A stretch of DNA of 64,000 nt, taken from positions 95,114,622 to 95,178,621 of the forward strand of contig JASWHV010000005.1 of NCBI GenBank assembly GCA_030760725.1. Direction: 5' to 3'. The position numbers and the translations under genes are program-made. Under the pieces are notes generated by a model. It saw nothing but the letters and a program-made list of their open reading frames with translations, did no database searches and was not told the DNA's origin. Origin of the DNA: Neostapfia colusana (taxonomy: Eukaryota; Streptophyta; Magnoliopsida; Poales; Poaceae). Shown one piece after another: positions 44,901 to 56,511 of the stretch. How positions within the stretch are numbered: the first letter of the stretch is position 1; the number at the start of each line of letters is the position of its first letter.

Positions 44901-46343
44901 CCAATAAAAGAGAACAAGCATCCATAGACACGACATCAAAATCGGCAAATCATTGTAAGAACCAATCAAAAATGTACTTTTGCTGTTTGAGTTACCCGAA
45001 CCTTACCGCTGATGTTGAACCATTGAATATGGTATGGATGAGGGTGTGCTCTTGTTGTCAATCCTATTTTGTTGACGACATCCATGTTCACCGAGTTATT
45101 GCAGCTGCCTCCATCAATTATAGTGTGTACGCGATAATCCTTGACGACGAGGAACATGTGAAAGAGATTGTATCGTTGTAGCTTATTGTTGGCCTCCACT
45201 TTGGAGCTCAAAGCACGCTGCACAATGATGCTCCTATACTTCTCTGTCGCTTCTGTACCAAGTACCTCTTCGTCGGAGCTATATTGGGCATCATTTGTTC
45301 CTGCAATGTTAGTAGCAAGAGAATATTCATCTTCAATATCCGATGTACTATCGTACCTGCCATCATTGTGTTCTATGTATGCTCGCTTTCTTGGGCAATC
45401 TTTGATCATGTTACCAAGTCCCTGACAGCGATGACACTTGATGTTAGAAGTGCAACTCATAGAAGGTGTTGAAGACGTAGGCTTGAATGGTGTCGTCTTG
45501 CCACCGTCCTGCACGCGAGGAGGCACAGCAGCAGGTGTTGATAGTTGGCCGCTATTGGATGGCGTAGTGGCTGCACGAAAACTCGAAGATGGTGCTGTTT
45601 TGGGTGGTGTAGACGTTGAACGCGGCGTGGAGGTGTTCCTTGTGTGATGTTGCTGTTGTTGGCGTCCCCTGCAATTCTTTTTCTGCCAACATAGCAAGCT
45701 TAAACAATCTGTTAACAGTATCATATTCTTTGTAATCAACAATGTCCTTAATTTCACGTCTCAACCCCCCATAAAAACGAGCTATTTTATCATCCATATC
45801 CTCTACTACCCCACAGCGCAACATACCCTTCTGTAACTCTTGATAATACTCCTCTACATACATGTTACCTTGGTCCAAACGTTCCAATTTTTTTCGAAGG
45901 TCGCACTGAAAAGAAGGCGGGACAAATCGAACACGCATAGCATCTTTTAATCTCTCCCATGTTGGAGGATCAGTTCTAGTTTTAACAAGTTCATTCTGCC
46001 ATATGGTAGGAAAATCCGTAAACTCACTAGTGGCTTGGCGAACCCTATGTTGTTCAGGAACAAGATGGGCATTAAATTTTTGCTCTACTATCATCTCCCA
46101 ATCAAGATAAACCTCAAGATCATAAGCACCATAAAAAGAGGATATAGTAAATTTCACTTTAGCAAAAGGATCATCAGGAGGGCGATTATAATTGTTATAA
46201 TAATCCTTGTAATTGTAACAATTATTACCTCCCATACCTCGACACTGAAATGGACGTCGTGGATGGTCAACAAAGTCTTCCACGTCGAAAGCATCATCGT
46301 CACGTGCTTCAACGGGAGGCAATCGCGCCTCCATATTATCCAT
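41938..46343 (-). pseudogene. Ty3/gypsy Gag-Pol, decayed (element H)
   Basis: Gag 46343-45552 (capsid with PPTWERLKDAMRVRFVPPSF). Then a zinc knuckle that reads CHRCQGLGNMIKDC with Asn in place of His, protease-like IIDGGSCNN, RT pieces (DDSWRMC near 44303; YFDDILIYS near 44010), RNase H (HSDHESLKYL near 43390), integrase zinc finger with CTTC near 42920, and core with DRFSKTAHFIP and CHPQTDGQIEVVN. The C-terminal part ends PYLGEEDELESRT. No chromodomain is visible. There are many frame breaks. Clade not fixed, but distinct from A, C and E. Confidence 0.9.
41960..41973 (-). other. Polypurine tract of element H
   Basis: The minus strand reads CAAGAGGGGGAGGA directly before the 3' LTR. Confidence 0.82.
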
Positions 46344-47587
46344 CCGAATAGCAAAGGTCGGCGACTTGGCGAGTCAAGTTCACTGGTGCATTCTTTGTCG
46401 TTCGCATCATGTCATGAAGCTCTGCATGTGAAACACAATCACTATCCTTGTTGTTCTTCTCCTCGTTGTTGTTCCCTTACATGGTTGGTGGTGAAACAAA
46501 AAAAAAACAACAACAACAACAAAAAGTGTTATCCCTATCAACTAGAAAGGACAGTGGCAATGTGGAAAGGTGGACTCTATCTCAAGCGTCTTACCATGCT
46601 CTTACAAGTGTTCTTTACCAACACAGCAGATGGTGTGGACGGTGAGATAAACCAATGAATCGTGGTGTTATTGCAAAGGTACCTATTTTGCTCAATAGAA
46701 AAGGTGGAGTTTGGATGGCAAAATATGGTGGCTAATGAGCAGAAATCGTCAACAGCTAAACAAAGTTGAATAAATATTCAATGTAGGAAAGTGTTGCTGG
46801 TTAACCAAGTATTCTAGGCCTAGCACAACACAAGGAAGTAGTAAGGCAAAAGAAAGAAGAATGATATGACCAACAATCACAGCACCACAAGTTTATAGAC
46901 TAGGCCAATTGCCTTAATATGTGTGCTCTTCACAATCTTTTTTTAATATTTTTTTGATATTTTTTCTTTACTCAGAAGCACAAATATAGGAAGCACACAA
47001 ATTTTCAGCTCAATGAGACGTATTATGTGTCCTATAGAAAATCAAGAAGATTCTGTAAAATTCTTGCTGGAACTTTAAGTTACGACCGTTTTAAGGTAGT
47101 CTGTCCGAATTACAATTTTTGGATGTTGATTCCAACTCGGTTTTAGAATAGATCTCGCAATAGGATACGGAAATGATTGGAAATTTGCACAGCGACTTAT
47201 AGAGTGGTGTGTGATGAATCAAGGATGATTGACACAAAGGTTTGTCACCTAATCTAGGGCTGGCGATGCGGGAGTTCACGCAAGGCGGCTAGCTAGGGCA
47301 AACCGATGAACATGGTGGATCGGCTTGTTATTTAGGGATTGTGGAATAGGTATCGAACAGCAATAAAAAAAGGGAGAAACACGATAACTAGCACCCAAAA
47401 CACAAAGCTAAACCAACAACAATACTCGACCACACGAATGTAAACTCAACAATGCAAACCGAAAAATGAAAACTGCAGACACTATAGGCTAGGAAGCAGT
47501 AATTTTTTTGTGGCTTTTCTGTGGACTCTAGGTATGAAAAAAACAAAACTAATCTAATGGGAAACAAAGATACCTCACGGACAACCT
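46344..47587 (-). mobile_element. Leader of element H
   Basis: 1.2 kb between gag and primer site. It has an A-rich and CAA-repeat stretch at about 46497-46523. No convincing reading frame. Confidence 0.6.
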
Positions 47588-47604
47588 GGAAATCTTATAC
47601 CAAT
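47588..47604 (-). other. Primer binding site of element H, degenerate
   Basis: The minus strand reads AATTGGTATAAGATTTC just inside the LTR, a weakened form of the iMet site TGGTATCAGAGC. Confidence 0.6.
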
Positions 47605-48488
47605 TGATGAGAAGGTTAGGCCCGATCTTCCGAAAGGTAGGTCGATTGAGGTGGAGAACTCGACGTTGATGATCCGCGGCGCTCGAGCAGCTCGAACACC
47701 CCTGCAATCACTACACCACTGCTCCGTTGGTTATCAACCATGCAGCACACGCTTGACCTCGCCAAGAAGACTAATTCCTGCAAGTGCAACCGAGAACACG
47801 AGCAAGAACGTAGAAGATGCGATCTGAAAATCACAAAGTTGGGGTCTCACAAAAACCGTAAAATGGCGGCTGTTTATCTAAGCAAAACCCCCTGTTTGTG
47901 ATGGTGGCTAGGGGTATAAAGAAGGTGGAGGATGACCAGGGGGTGCTGGGGTCGTGACCTAACCCTAAGACACGTACATAATGGACTTGGACTAGATACA
48001 AGGCCTAATGGCCCAACTAGGTGATGCAATACCCTAACAGACTCTAAACTTGATATTGTTTCAAAGATTCCCTTTGACTCCAAAGAAATTTTTATGCGGG
48101 GCCAGTGCCATTGGAAAGTTTATCCTCTCAGCTTTCCGTGCATATGTAGAGCGTCTAAAATGGAGTCCCTATGCATCCTGGGCGTCCGTTTTAAGGTGGA
48201 CTGTTTATGGATTCCAAGTTGAACTCGAGTCCGAGTTGTAAACTATCTCCATCAACTTGTGAGCGTCCCTGCTGGTTCTCCATGTTCCGAAGTCCTCTAC
48301 CCTTCACTTGATGATCTTCTCCAATGTTCCTTATAAAAATTAAATCATCACATAGCAATCTATTCTCAAACTTATATGCAAAGGAAGTTAGGAACGAGTT
48401 CAACTGCTGATTTAGTAATCGTGCTTGTGCTCTTGTCATTGGTCCTTGTAGTTCAATGTGTGTATCCGCTGTTGTGATGTCCTCATCA
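47605..48488 (-). mobile_element. Right (5') LTR of element H
   Basis: 884 bp, TGATGAG...CTCATCA with exact inverted ends, followed by the CGAGC duplication (48489-48493). Together with 41084-41959 it defines a complete 7.4-kb element. Confidence 0.9.
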
Positions 48489-49866
48489 CGAGCCTTCCCC
48501 TCGGGGTCCGTCCGTTGTCTGGGCGCCAAGGTAGAGGGTCGTCGCTCTCTCCGGAGGTCGGGGTTGGGAACTCCGTCAGTAGCCCCCGAGCCTATGGTCA
48601 ATCGTATTGATCGATCAGGGTGTAAAAACCCATCGGCTACGTTCCTGTGTAGTTAGAAAAAGATGAAAATATAATAAGTACTCGACTTGACCATTGCGTC
48701 CGTGACAAACGGATCTTCAGTGGCTAATTGCGACCTTCGGTTGCTCCCAACGGAGCCCCGCGGCGAGCCCTCGAGCCCTCTTTCGGGGGTCATGTTGTCG
48801 TTATGGCGGGTTCGTTCCGCCCCACGTCCGCAAGCCGTTCGTAATTCGGAGGGCTCGGGCCAATAGCGGAATTTCCTCGGTGGTCGAGCCTCCGGGCCTG
48901 GTGAGTTGGCTATCAGGTAGAACTGAGTGGAACCTGTCCGCCTATTTGTATGAGTGGTCGAAACCATTTACCCTATTTGGTGGGGACGTTGTGGTTGAGG
49001 CTCGGTAACCGCATTTCATTAGATCCCTGCTTGAGACGAGCGCGTGGTTCTTGAGCCTATCGTGGGCTCGGGCGACTTGATGTCGACCCCTCGGAGGGCT
49101 ACCTCGACGCTCGCAGGGCTGGGAATCAGTTATGGATTTAGTGGCGTCGGGAGAATTCACCCTTCCCGAGATAGTATCTATCTTGGACCGCCTCGCATTG
49201 TCCGCCCTTCACTCATGGGCACCCCAGGCGGCCTCGGAGTCCTGTGGGACCGACCTTCAAACCCGGGGCTTATTAGGCCCCAAAAGTGGGCCGAAAACTT
49301 ACCTAGGAAGAACTTGCGCCTACGCTTTGAGGAGTTGAGGAGACGCCGCTCGACTCTACTCCCACGCCGCGGTGGCGGTTTTAATCCGTGGAGCCGAGGA
49401 GACGTCGCTCAACCCGACCCCAACACCGTGAGGGTGGTTTTAATTCGGGGAGTTGAGGAGGCGCCGCTGGACTCGATTCCCGTTCCGTGGGGCCGATTTT
49501 AATCCGAGAGCAGTTGTACAAAACCGAGGCGACGTCTGTTCTGAGGGGAAATGAACAGACGCCTGCTCCCTGACGGTTATCAGTTCCTGCGTCATTTTGG
49601 CAGCATTTTATCTCCCCTCCCGGGATTCCCTTACGAATGTGCCTTTCGTTCCCGCGCTCTCCATTCTATGCAGTGCTTCTTCAAGCCTTCGACTTTGAGC
49701 TTCTCGCCTTCTTTCGCCGCCGCTCTTGTTCCCCAGTGCAGCCACCAAAGAGAGAGGTGCAGAGGTGCAAATTCTCCCTGAGCAGCGCAACTTTCGGCCT
49801 TTTGGCGGGATGTCATCATGGGCGAAGTCAATGTTCCACCGGAGTCGCGTCGTCGCCCTTCAGTAG
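48489..49866 (+). mobile_element. Leader of element G
   Basis: Continues G after H. It contains GGGCGCCAAGGTAGAGGG near 48515 and 'AGTAGCCCCCGAGCCT' near 48580, text typical of Tat-type leaders. It also contains three diverged copies of a roughly 60-bp module with GTTGAGGAGRCGCCGCT (49330-49500). No intact reading frame. Confidence 0.55.
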
Positions 49867-51270
49867 ATGGGGGTGCTGTCAGAGTGCGATGCTCTCGCTA
49901 TCCTCGTTCTCGTGGAGGAACCTTTTCCCACTCCGTGGGCCAACGAGGTGATGTCCCTGAGCGTCTTCCACCTATGCGGGCTTGGATTGCCGACACCACA
50001 TTTCTTCTGGGGTTTGATGTACGAGTACGGCCTGGAGTTTCATCATATGACGCCTGACGGCGTGCTTCACGTGGCGAAGCTTATTTGGGGATCAACTCCC
50101 ACTTTGAGATGTGGAGATGCTTCATCCACGTGCGACCGTCTTCTGACTAGGTTTCGCTCCCATCCGTGGGGGCGCCCTCATTGAGCTGCGCAGCGGATGG
50201 AAGGAGTTCATCAACGTGCACTAGCCCCCTCTTTCTGTTGGGTGGGAGCCCAGTGGTTCTACATCAGGAACGACCCTCCCACCCTAACGTCTTTCTCGGC
50301 CAGGCCTCCCAAGGAGCAGGATTCCTGGAAGTGGGGTCTCTAAAGAAGGAGATGACCAATCTCGAGCAAGTCCTCTAGCACGTAAAGGACATGAAGCCGG
50401 GTGGTCTCATGGGCACTCATCTTCTTCAGACTTTTCTCAGGCGTAGGGTGCTGCCCATCCGCGACCGAGCACATACCCTGAACTGCTACAGGGGCCCGAG
50501 CAACCAGACCCGGGAGTCAGGAGAGGAGCTTTCTTAAGAGGAGTTCTCTCGGTGATTTCGGAGCATCTTCGGGGCTGGATGCCACCGAGCCTCGCAACCC
50601 TGGGTCGACCCCTCTCAAGGCGGCTCACCCTTACATCCGAGGGCTGCGGAATATCGTCAGTCTCCCCAACATCCCCGAAGATTGGGAGAAGTGGGAGTTG
50701 AGGGCCGCTCAGAAGGCTGCCAAGAAGAAGAAGAAGGACGAAGCCAAGTCTCGTTAAGCTCGACATGAGAGGCGGAGGCGTGCAACTTGCGTGGCCGGCA
50801 AGACTACCTAGAGTCATCATCGGATGATGATAGTGACTCGGAGGGAAGCGGAGTGATCCGTCGCTTCGGTAATGGGGAAGCGAGCGGTCGAGCCTACTCG
50901 CGACCGGGAGTTGAAGAGAAGGTGGGCGGGCGCTGACCCCGTGAGGCACCTCTTTGTGGAGCGTGTTGTCGGCTCTTCGACGGCTTGATCACCGAATGTT
51001 GGGGTCATCCTGAGGCCCCTGGCCTCCGGCATGGGGATATGGCTGGCAGACGGTTGAGAGTCGGAGGGAGGTCAGTCGGGCACCAAGCCCGGACTGTCGA
51101 CTCTGGTGGAGCGTGCCTCCGTATCCGTAGGAGCTCGTAGCTTAGAGGTTCGGGTCGTTTCGACTCCAGCCACTATCGAGGCAGCGGTCCCGGTACCTGC
51201 TCGGCCGCCGGCTGCCGTCTTCCGGTCCCCAGGCGATACGATGTCACCAGGTGGGTCTGTGCCATCCTTC
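49867..51270 (+). pseudogene. Gag-like protein of element G (gypsy-type 'transposase_28' family), decayed
   Basis: Reads MGVLSECDALAILVLVEEPF..., then LPTPHFFWGLMYEYGLEFHH and TPDGVLHVAKL. It then shifts frame to INSHFEMWRCFIHVRP, and later WFYIRNDPPTLTSF and IPEDWEKWELRAAQKAAKKK. This order matches the N-terminal domain of Tat/Retand gag proteins that Pfam calls a putative gypsy-type transposon protein (PF04195, from memory). At least two frame shifts and several stops. No pol follows; the element is cut by LTR I or ends in an old deletion. Confidence 0.6.
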
Positions 51271-51590
51271 AACGATTGAGGAGGTGAATTTTTTTATCTC
51301 TTTCTTGTCACATGATTTTCTTTTTGCGGGATCCCTTACTCGTGCCCTCATGTAGGAGGCCCGACCCAAAGATCGGCGTTCCTCTGGGTGTCGCTGCTTC
51401 GACCGAGGGTTCGGTGGGGAGAGACGCCTCGCCGGAGGTTGACGCGACAGGAGAAGAACCCGTCCGGGTTTTAGGCTCGGCGGTCATTCTGGGTGCCTCT
51501 GATGGCGAGGGCGGGACGACATCAATGGAGGTTAGTCATGATGGCTCTGAATCTGCTGTGAGGGGCTCGGGCCTATTCGTCTCGCATCCT

Positions 51591-51969
51591 AGGGCTTTTT
51601 TTTCTTATGAACAAAGGCAGGGCGGTGGCTGAGGTTTTTTGTGGGCAGGGCAAGGCGGCGGCTGGGGCAGAGCAGGGTGGCGGCTAGGGCAAGGCAGGGC
51701 GACGACTGGGGTTTTCTCATGGGCAGGGGCAGGGTAGGGTAGGGCAGGCGCCCTTTCTTTATAGGGGGCGAGGCCAGGGACTTAAGTCCCACTCGGACTT
51801 GGTGGCCTGGCGCGGCTGGAGTTTTTCCTTTTCTCTCTTTTGTTTTTCTATTCTTTTTACTTATTTCTTTGTTATATATATATATTCTTTTATTTTTATG
51901 CTTTTATTTTCAAATGATCTTTATATGAGAATGAGTGCAATGCATGATGATAAAAATGAGGGTGTTACA
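51591..51969 (-). mobile_element. Truncated LTR I next to the host gene
   Basis: The minus strand starts TGTAACACCC at 51969, as in C, with an A-rich U3 of only about 200 bp and TATAAAG near 51757. A GC-rich stretch of GGGCAGGGCAAGGCGGC-type repeats (51615-51760) follows, with no LTR end. The promoter points away from the TFIIA gene. Confidence 0.6.
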
Positions 51970-52676
51970 ACAAGGCATCAATTGATGTACCAAGCATCCT
52001 AGCATACGCATACTTGCATCCATCATTGCAACCCTCGTATCAAGAAGAAAAATCAAAGCACACCTCATGAGGAGAGTCCGGACCTAGGTAATTCTTGTCT
52101 TCTTGTTACTGTTGGAATCGCCTTCGCGCAGTAAACTCACCAAGTATACTAGTCCCGTTTATAATTTCTATTTGTCATGAAATACCGACGACCGACAACC
52201 GCTTCTGGCAAGCGCTAGAGTCAACTAAACAATTATATATATATATATAAAAGAAGTTATACCATCGAAACCACCTTCTCAAATACCTTCACTGCTCTTT
52301 TTATTTAATGCAACCGATTTTTTAAGACAATTTGGCTTACTTAAAAATTAATAAATATTATACATTTTATTATTATTTTTATCACACAATATATTTAAAA
52401 TATGACTTATAATATTTTTAACTAATTTTTAAATAACACAAGGTAAGAAATAAAAGCTAAAAAATAATGGAGTCAACTATAAAGAACGTAAAAGGTATAT
52501 TTCATTTCCAGCAAACGTAATATCCCAGGACTCACAGGATGGTATCGCAAAAGCGACCTAGAAAAGCGTCCTTTTCGGAGACTTCCCGAGGCGGTGGTAG
52601 TGGGAGGAGTCGGTCGTTGCTGGTGGGCTACAAATACCACGGCCACGTGACACCAGGTCACTACCGGATGCAAACC
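51970..52676 (+). promoter_or_regulatory. Upstream region of the TFIIA-L gene
   Basis: About 700 bp without a gene. It has a (TA)n microsatellite at about 52237-52251 and an AT-rich stretch at 52300-52480. A perfect G-box CACGTG lies at 52644-52649, 28 bases before the TATA box. The last 150 bp are free of recognisable repeats and are the likely proximal promoter. Confidence 0.55.
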
Positions 52677-52684
52677 TATTTATA
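52677..52684 (+). promoter_or_regulatory. TATA box of the TFIIA-L gene
   Basis: TATTTATA, followed by a pyrimidine-rich stretch (TCTCTCC, CTCGTCCGCCGCCTCC) as in plant 5' leaders. The start codon is 125 bases downstream. Confidence 0.6.
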
Positions 52685-52808
52685 TTCTCTCCTTAATGCC
52701 CCATCTCTCGTCCGCCGCCTCCTCCCCCGTCCCCTCCTTACTCGGCACCGCTCAGGCTCGCCCTCGCGTCCGGCCCCCGAAACCCTAATCCTAGACGCTG
52801 CCGCCGCC

Positions 52809-53820
52809 ATGGCGAGCAGCAACGTCTCCACCGTCTACATCTCCGTCATCGACGATGTTATCGCCAAGGTTCGCGAGGATTTCATCACCTACGGGGTCGG
52901 GGACGCCGTACTCAACGAGCTCCAGGCCGTAAGTATTACCGATTTCTCGAGCTCCTGGTGCTCACCCTCCCGAATTTCTGTTCTATTTCCTCGATTTTGA
53001 TTGTTCTTTCTCGAATCCGGTCGGAAACTGTAGCTCTGGGAGATGAAGATGCTACACTGCGGGGCAATCTCGGGGAACATCGATCGTTCCAAGTCGACTG
53101 CTGCGTCTGCTGGAGGAACAGCTGGTGCGACTCCGCCCGTGCATGACCTCAACGTGCCTTACGAGGCCACATCCGAGGAGTACGCCACCCCTACGGCCGA
53201 CATGTTGTTCCCACCGGTGAGGCCAAATCTGTAGATTTCCATTCAAAATTCACCTGATCTCTGTTTCTTGCCAGCAATGTTTTGATGTAATTTGTTGTAC
53301 TTGGGTGCAGACGCCACTGCAGACCCCGATCCAGACTCCACTGCCAGGGACGGATGCAGGTATGTACAACATACCCACTGGCCCTTCTGACTATGCCCCG
53401 TCACCGCTCAGTGATGTCAGGAACGGAATGGTTATGAATGGGGCTGATCCAAAGACTGGCCGCCCAAGCCCCTACATGGTATTTTACTGTTTCATGAATG
53501 GTGATATTTGGTCATGTTATTGTTAGCTTTTTGTGATGTTTGCAAGTTTTTGCAGCAACCACCTTCACCATGGATGAATCAGAGGCCGCTTGGTGTTGAT
53601 GTGAATGTTGGTAGGTGCATGCTTACTTTACTTTTTGTTTGCCACACCATCTTTCAGTCAAGGTCAGGCAAAAATTAGGCCATACACAATTGTAGTTTCT
53701 TCAACATGGAGCAATATCAGCTGGCAAAGTAATAATTTGGACATTTTCTGTTGACGTACAGCTTACGTGGAGGGCCGTGAGGATCCTGACAGGGGAGCAC
53801 AGCCTCAGCCACTAACTCAG
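52809..53820 (+). CDS. TFIIA-L: Transcription initiation factor IIA large subunit, exons 1-5 (partial)
   Basis: Host gene. TFIIA-L (alpha/beta precursor) joins TFIIA-S and stabilises TBP on the TATA box in RNA polymerase II initiation in the nucleus. Coding exons: 52809-52928, 53034-53216, 53311-53478, 53556-53610 and 53762-53820. All four closed introns are GT..AG; the donors include GTAAGT and GTGAGG. They join in frame to 195 codons. Exon 1 encodes the conserved N-terminal helix region (VYISVIDDVIAKVREDF...LNELQ). Exon 2 begins LWEMKM and ends PTADMLFPP. Exon 3 has TPLQTPIQTPLPGTDAGMYN, a Pro/Thr-rich linker, and ends SPYM. Exons 4-5 have SPWMNQRPLGVDVNV and AYVEGREDPDRG. The start is the first ATG, in GCCGCCATGG. 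The second half, with the acidic region and the beta-barrel domain, is not in the window; a donor GT follows at 53821. The exons show no damage, so the gene looks alive. Confidence 0.95.
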
Positions 53821-54167
53821 GTTAATATGCAATAACGGCTTACTTACAATGCCAGATATAATGTCATATTTGGGGGGTTTCCAGTATCTGCTTTGGTGTA
53901 CCAGTGTGATGATTTTATCGACCAGATCGCCACATTTTTCCTTTTTGTCCACTCTTAAGATTTCTTTTAGAATCATATGATATTATTATATGTTCACAGT
54001 TCTTAGCACTTTTTTATTCCCACAAAAAGTATACTCTGGCCTTCTTGAATTTATTTACAAAACTATAATTAGCTAATTTTATTTTTAATGCTATTTATGT
54101 GGTGGCAGCTGTTCTATCATTGGACTTAGAAATTTCCTTTTCCCTATGCACATTCACTTCATACTAT
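53821..54167 (+). other. Start of intron 5 of TFIIA-L
   Basis: Begins GTTAATATG and is T-rich like the other introns. No exon-like sequence found. The intron has no recognisable end in the window. Confidence 0.6.
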
Positions 54168-54878
54168 GAGCATGTTTAGTTCAGCTATGGATTCCTGAAA
54201 ATCTGATTCTAGTTGTGAGGTGCGGGGAAACTGCTGTGAGCTGACAGCTGCGGGAAGCTTGAATCTGTTTGGCTAGAAACAACTGTCAACTGTGGATTCT
54301 GTAAGAAATGTTTGTTATAGCATTTTGACTCTGTAAGCCTGTTTGTATAGGTAATAGAAATAAAAGTGATTTCACATAATTAATACAAAGTCACGAATTG
54401 GCTGGTCGGGTGGGGCCGCAGTGTGGTGGCGACGACCTGGAATCGTAGCGGAGGCGGCGGACATGAATCGGTTGAGACGAACCCTAAGTGCAAACGGGAG
54501 GACAATAGGAGGCGAGGCGGAGGCTCACCTTACTGAAGATCACGCCATCGCTGGTGGCGTCATCAGAACCCTAGCCGCCGGGCTCGTGGAGCTAGACTCG
54601 ATGGATGGGCGCGGGCGCGGGGTCGGGAGGAATTAATCAGAGAAACACACTGGTGGGGGAGAAAAGAAAAATAACGTTTCGGGTTATGTAACCAGTGGCA
54701 TGGTGGATAATTTTTGTGAAAAGGTTAGAAGTATCTAGGAAATCTGGGGTCCTAGCAGATTTTCATTTGCACTAGGAAAATCTCTAGATTTCGGAGAATC
54801 TGATTCTCGAATCACTTTGGTTTAGATTTCTGATTTTTGGTAGAGATTCTGATTGGTGCAGTTGAACCAAAGGGACCC
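54168..54878. mobile_element. Non-autonomous DNA transposon in intron 5
   Basis: Imperfect inverted ends: GAGCATGTTTAGTTCAGCT on the left and, reversed, GGGTCCCTTTGGTTCAACT on the right. Sub-terminal text 'GAATCTGATTCT' lies near both ends. CTAT stands at both edges, so the duplication is 3 or 4 bp and the superfamily is open. The middle (54410-54640) is GC rich, unlike the ends. On the minus strand it looks like a captured 5' UTR or first exon (CTAGGGTT, CTTAGGGTTCG). Confidence 0.55.
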
Positions 54879-55160
54879 TATAAAATGAAACCTTTGGTTC
54901 CTTTAATGGCCCATTGTGCCAGTTTGCAGAAAAAAATAGGAACTTCTATGTTTCCTTTCTTGTGCTCACTCTATGTTCCATTTACCGAGGATTCTGATAT
55001 TATTTAAGTTGAAGTTTGGCATGTCTTAGGCATGAATCATGTGAAGTACACTACTTGTTTAGGCCTAACTGTTGCAAAATATTTTGGGCACTAACAACAT
55101 TGAAATAAGTTTGGATTTAATTTTCCTGTATTACTTGCATTCTGCTCAAGCGAACTAATC
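54879..55160 (+). other. Intron 5 sequence between two elements
   Basis: T-rich intron-like sequence. No exon or element recognised. Confidence 0.5.
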
Positions 55161-55758
55161 AACGACAACAATAACAACCAAACCTTTATCCCAAGCATGT
55201 TGGGATCAACTAAACATGAAATCCGATAATTATATATATATATTTCAATGAAGTAAAAGAGAGGAAGATATATAAGAGTAACATGAATAAAGAAAAGACT
55301 TAAGATTCTGGCACATGAATTGCTACTTTTCATGCGGTCCTATCATGAGGTAAGTCTCGGGATACATTCCAATCTCTCAAATCTCGTTTTATCGCCTCCT
55401 TACAGGTCAACTTTGGTTGTCCTCTACCCCTCCTAATATTTTCTCTACCTCTTAAAATCCCACTGTTAACCGGTGCTTTTGGAGGTCTTTGCTGGATATG
55501 TCCAAACCACCTTAGTCGATGTTGGACTAACTTCTCTTCAATCAGCGCCACCACTACCCTATCACGAATCGCCTAATTCCTTACTCGGTCTCTTCTGGTG
55601 TGCCCGCACATCCACCGTAGCATGCGCATCTCTGCGACACTCATTTTTTTTTGACATGTTGCCGTTTAGTTGGCCAATATTCCGTCCCATATAGCATCGC
55701 GGGTCTGATCACCGTCCTATAAAACTTCTCTTTTAGCTTTTGTAGGACCTTCCTATCA

Positions 55759-55766
55759 CATAGGAT
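55759..55766. repeat. Left 8-bp target duplication of the hAT element
   Basis: CATAGGAT here and again at 56512-56519. When one copy and the insert are removed, the LINE text reads on. Confidence 0.9.
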
Positions 55767-56511
55767 CATAGTTATTAAGGCGGTAAGGCGACATAAGGCG
55801 ACCTACCACCTTTTTACCTTTTAAGCTATAAGGCGTAAGGCGAGGCGACGCATTAATAATCTAGAAATATAGGAAAATTTAATCAACAATATCATTTTAT
55901 ATTAACAAGTGTATTGTAAAAAAATAAAAACAGAAGGACTTCTCTCACTTGTCCTGGCCCAACGACTTCTCTCACTTGTCCTGGCCCAACTCCATAGGCC
56001 CACTAATCCGGCCCAACTCCACACCCCTAAACCCTTATCCACCCACTCGATCGCCCCGCCGCCCCCACCAGATACCCCGCGTCGCAGCCGAGAGCTTCCT
56101 CTAGGGTTGGCGCCTTCCCTCCAGCGCGTGAACAGCGCCGCCGCGGCCCTCCCCCGAGTACGGGCGCCGCCGCGGCCCTCCCCTGAGTACGGGCGCCCGC
56201 CGCCGAGACGCCGCCTCCTTCCCCTAATCGCGAGCGCCGCCGCCGTGAGCAGAGCCGCCGGGCTGCGGGTGCTGGTTAAGGTAAATACCCCAATCCCCAA
56301 GCCCTAAAGGTCGCCTTAATCTCGCCTCGCGGACGCCGATTGGCTTCCTCCGCACCCCCCCATTGTCTTCCTCCACCGGCGGCGCCACCCCAGCCCCTTC
56401 TTTCCCGACGGATCTACCCCCGCGTGGTCGCCTTATGGCGGATCTAAGGCGACAGGGACGCCTTACGGTCCCTGGTCGCCTTAGCGCTTAAGCGACGCCT
56501 TAATAACTATG
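55767..56511. mobile_element. Non-autonomous hAT-type element in the LINE
   Basis: 745 bp with inverted ends CATAGTTATTAAGGCG and CGCCTTAATAACTATG and an exact 8-bp target duplication, the mark of hAT elements. Further GGCGACATAAGGCGAC-type repeats are sub-terminal. The inside (55950-56400) is GC rich with a duplicated CCGCCGCGGCCCTCCC...GAGTACGGGCGCC segment. It reads open on both strands without resemblance to a transposase. It may hold a captured plant gene 5' region. Confidence 0.85.

Noticed and set aside
51312..51632. 106-codon plus-strand frame as a gene
   Set aside because: It continues decayed G sequence and runs into LTR I; no independent support.
55902..56307. Frames of 132 codons on both strands inside the hAT element
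   Set aside because: GC-rich cargo open on both strands, with no transposase or other recognisable domain.
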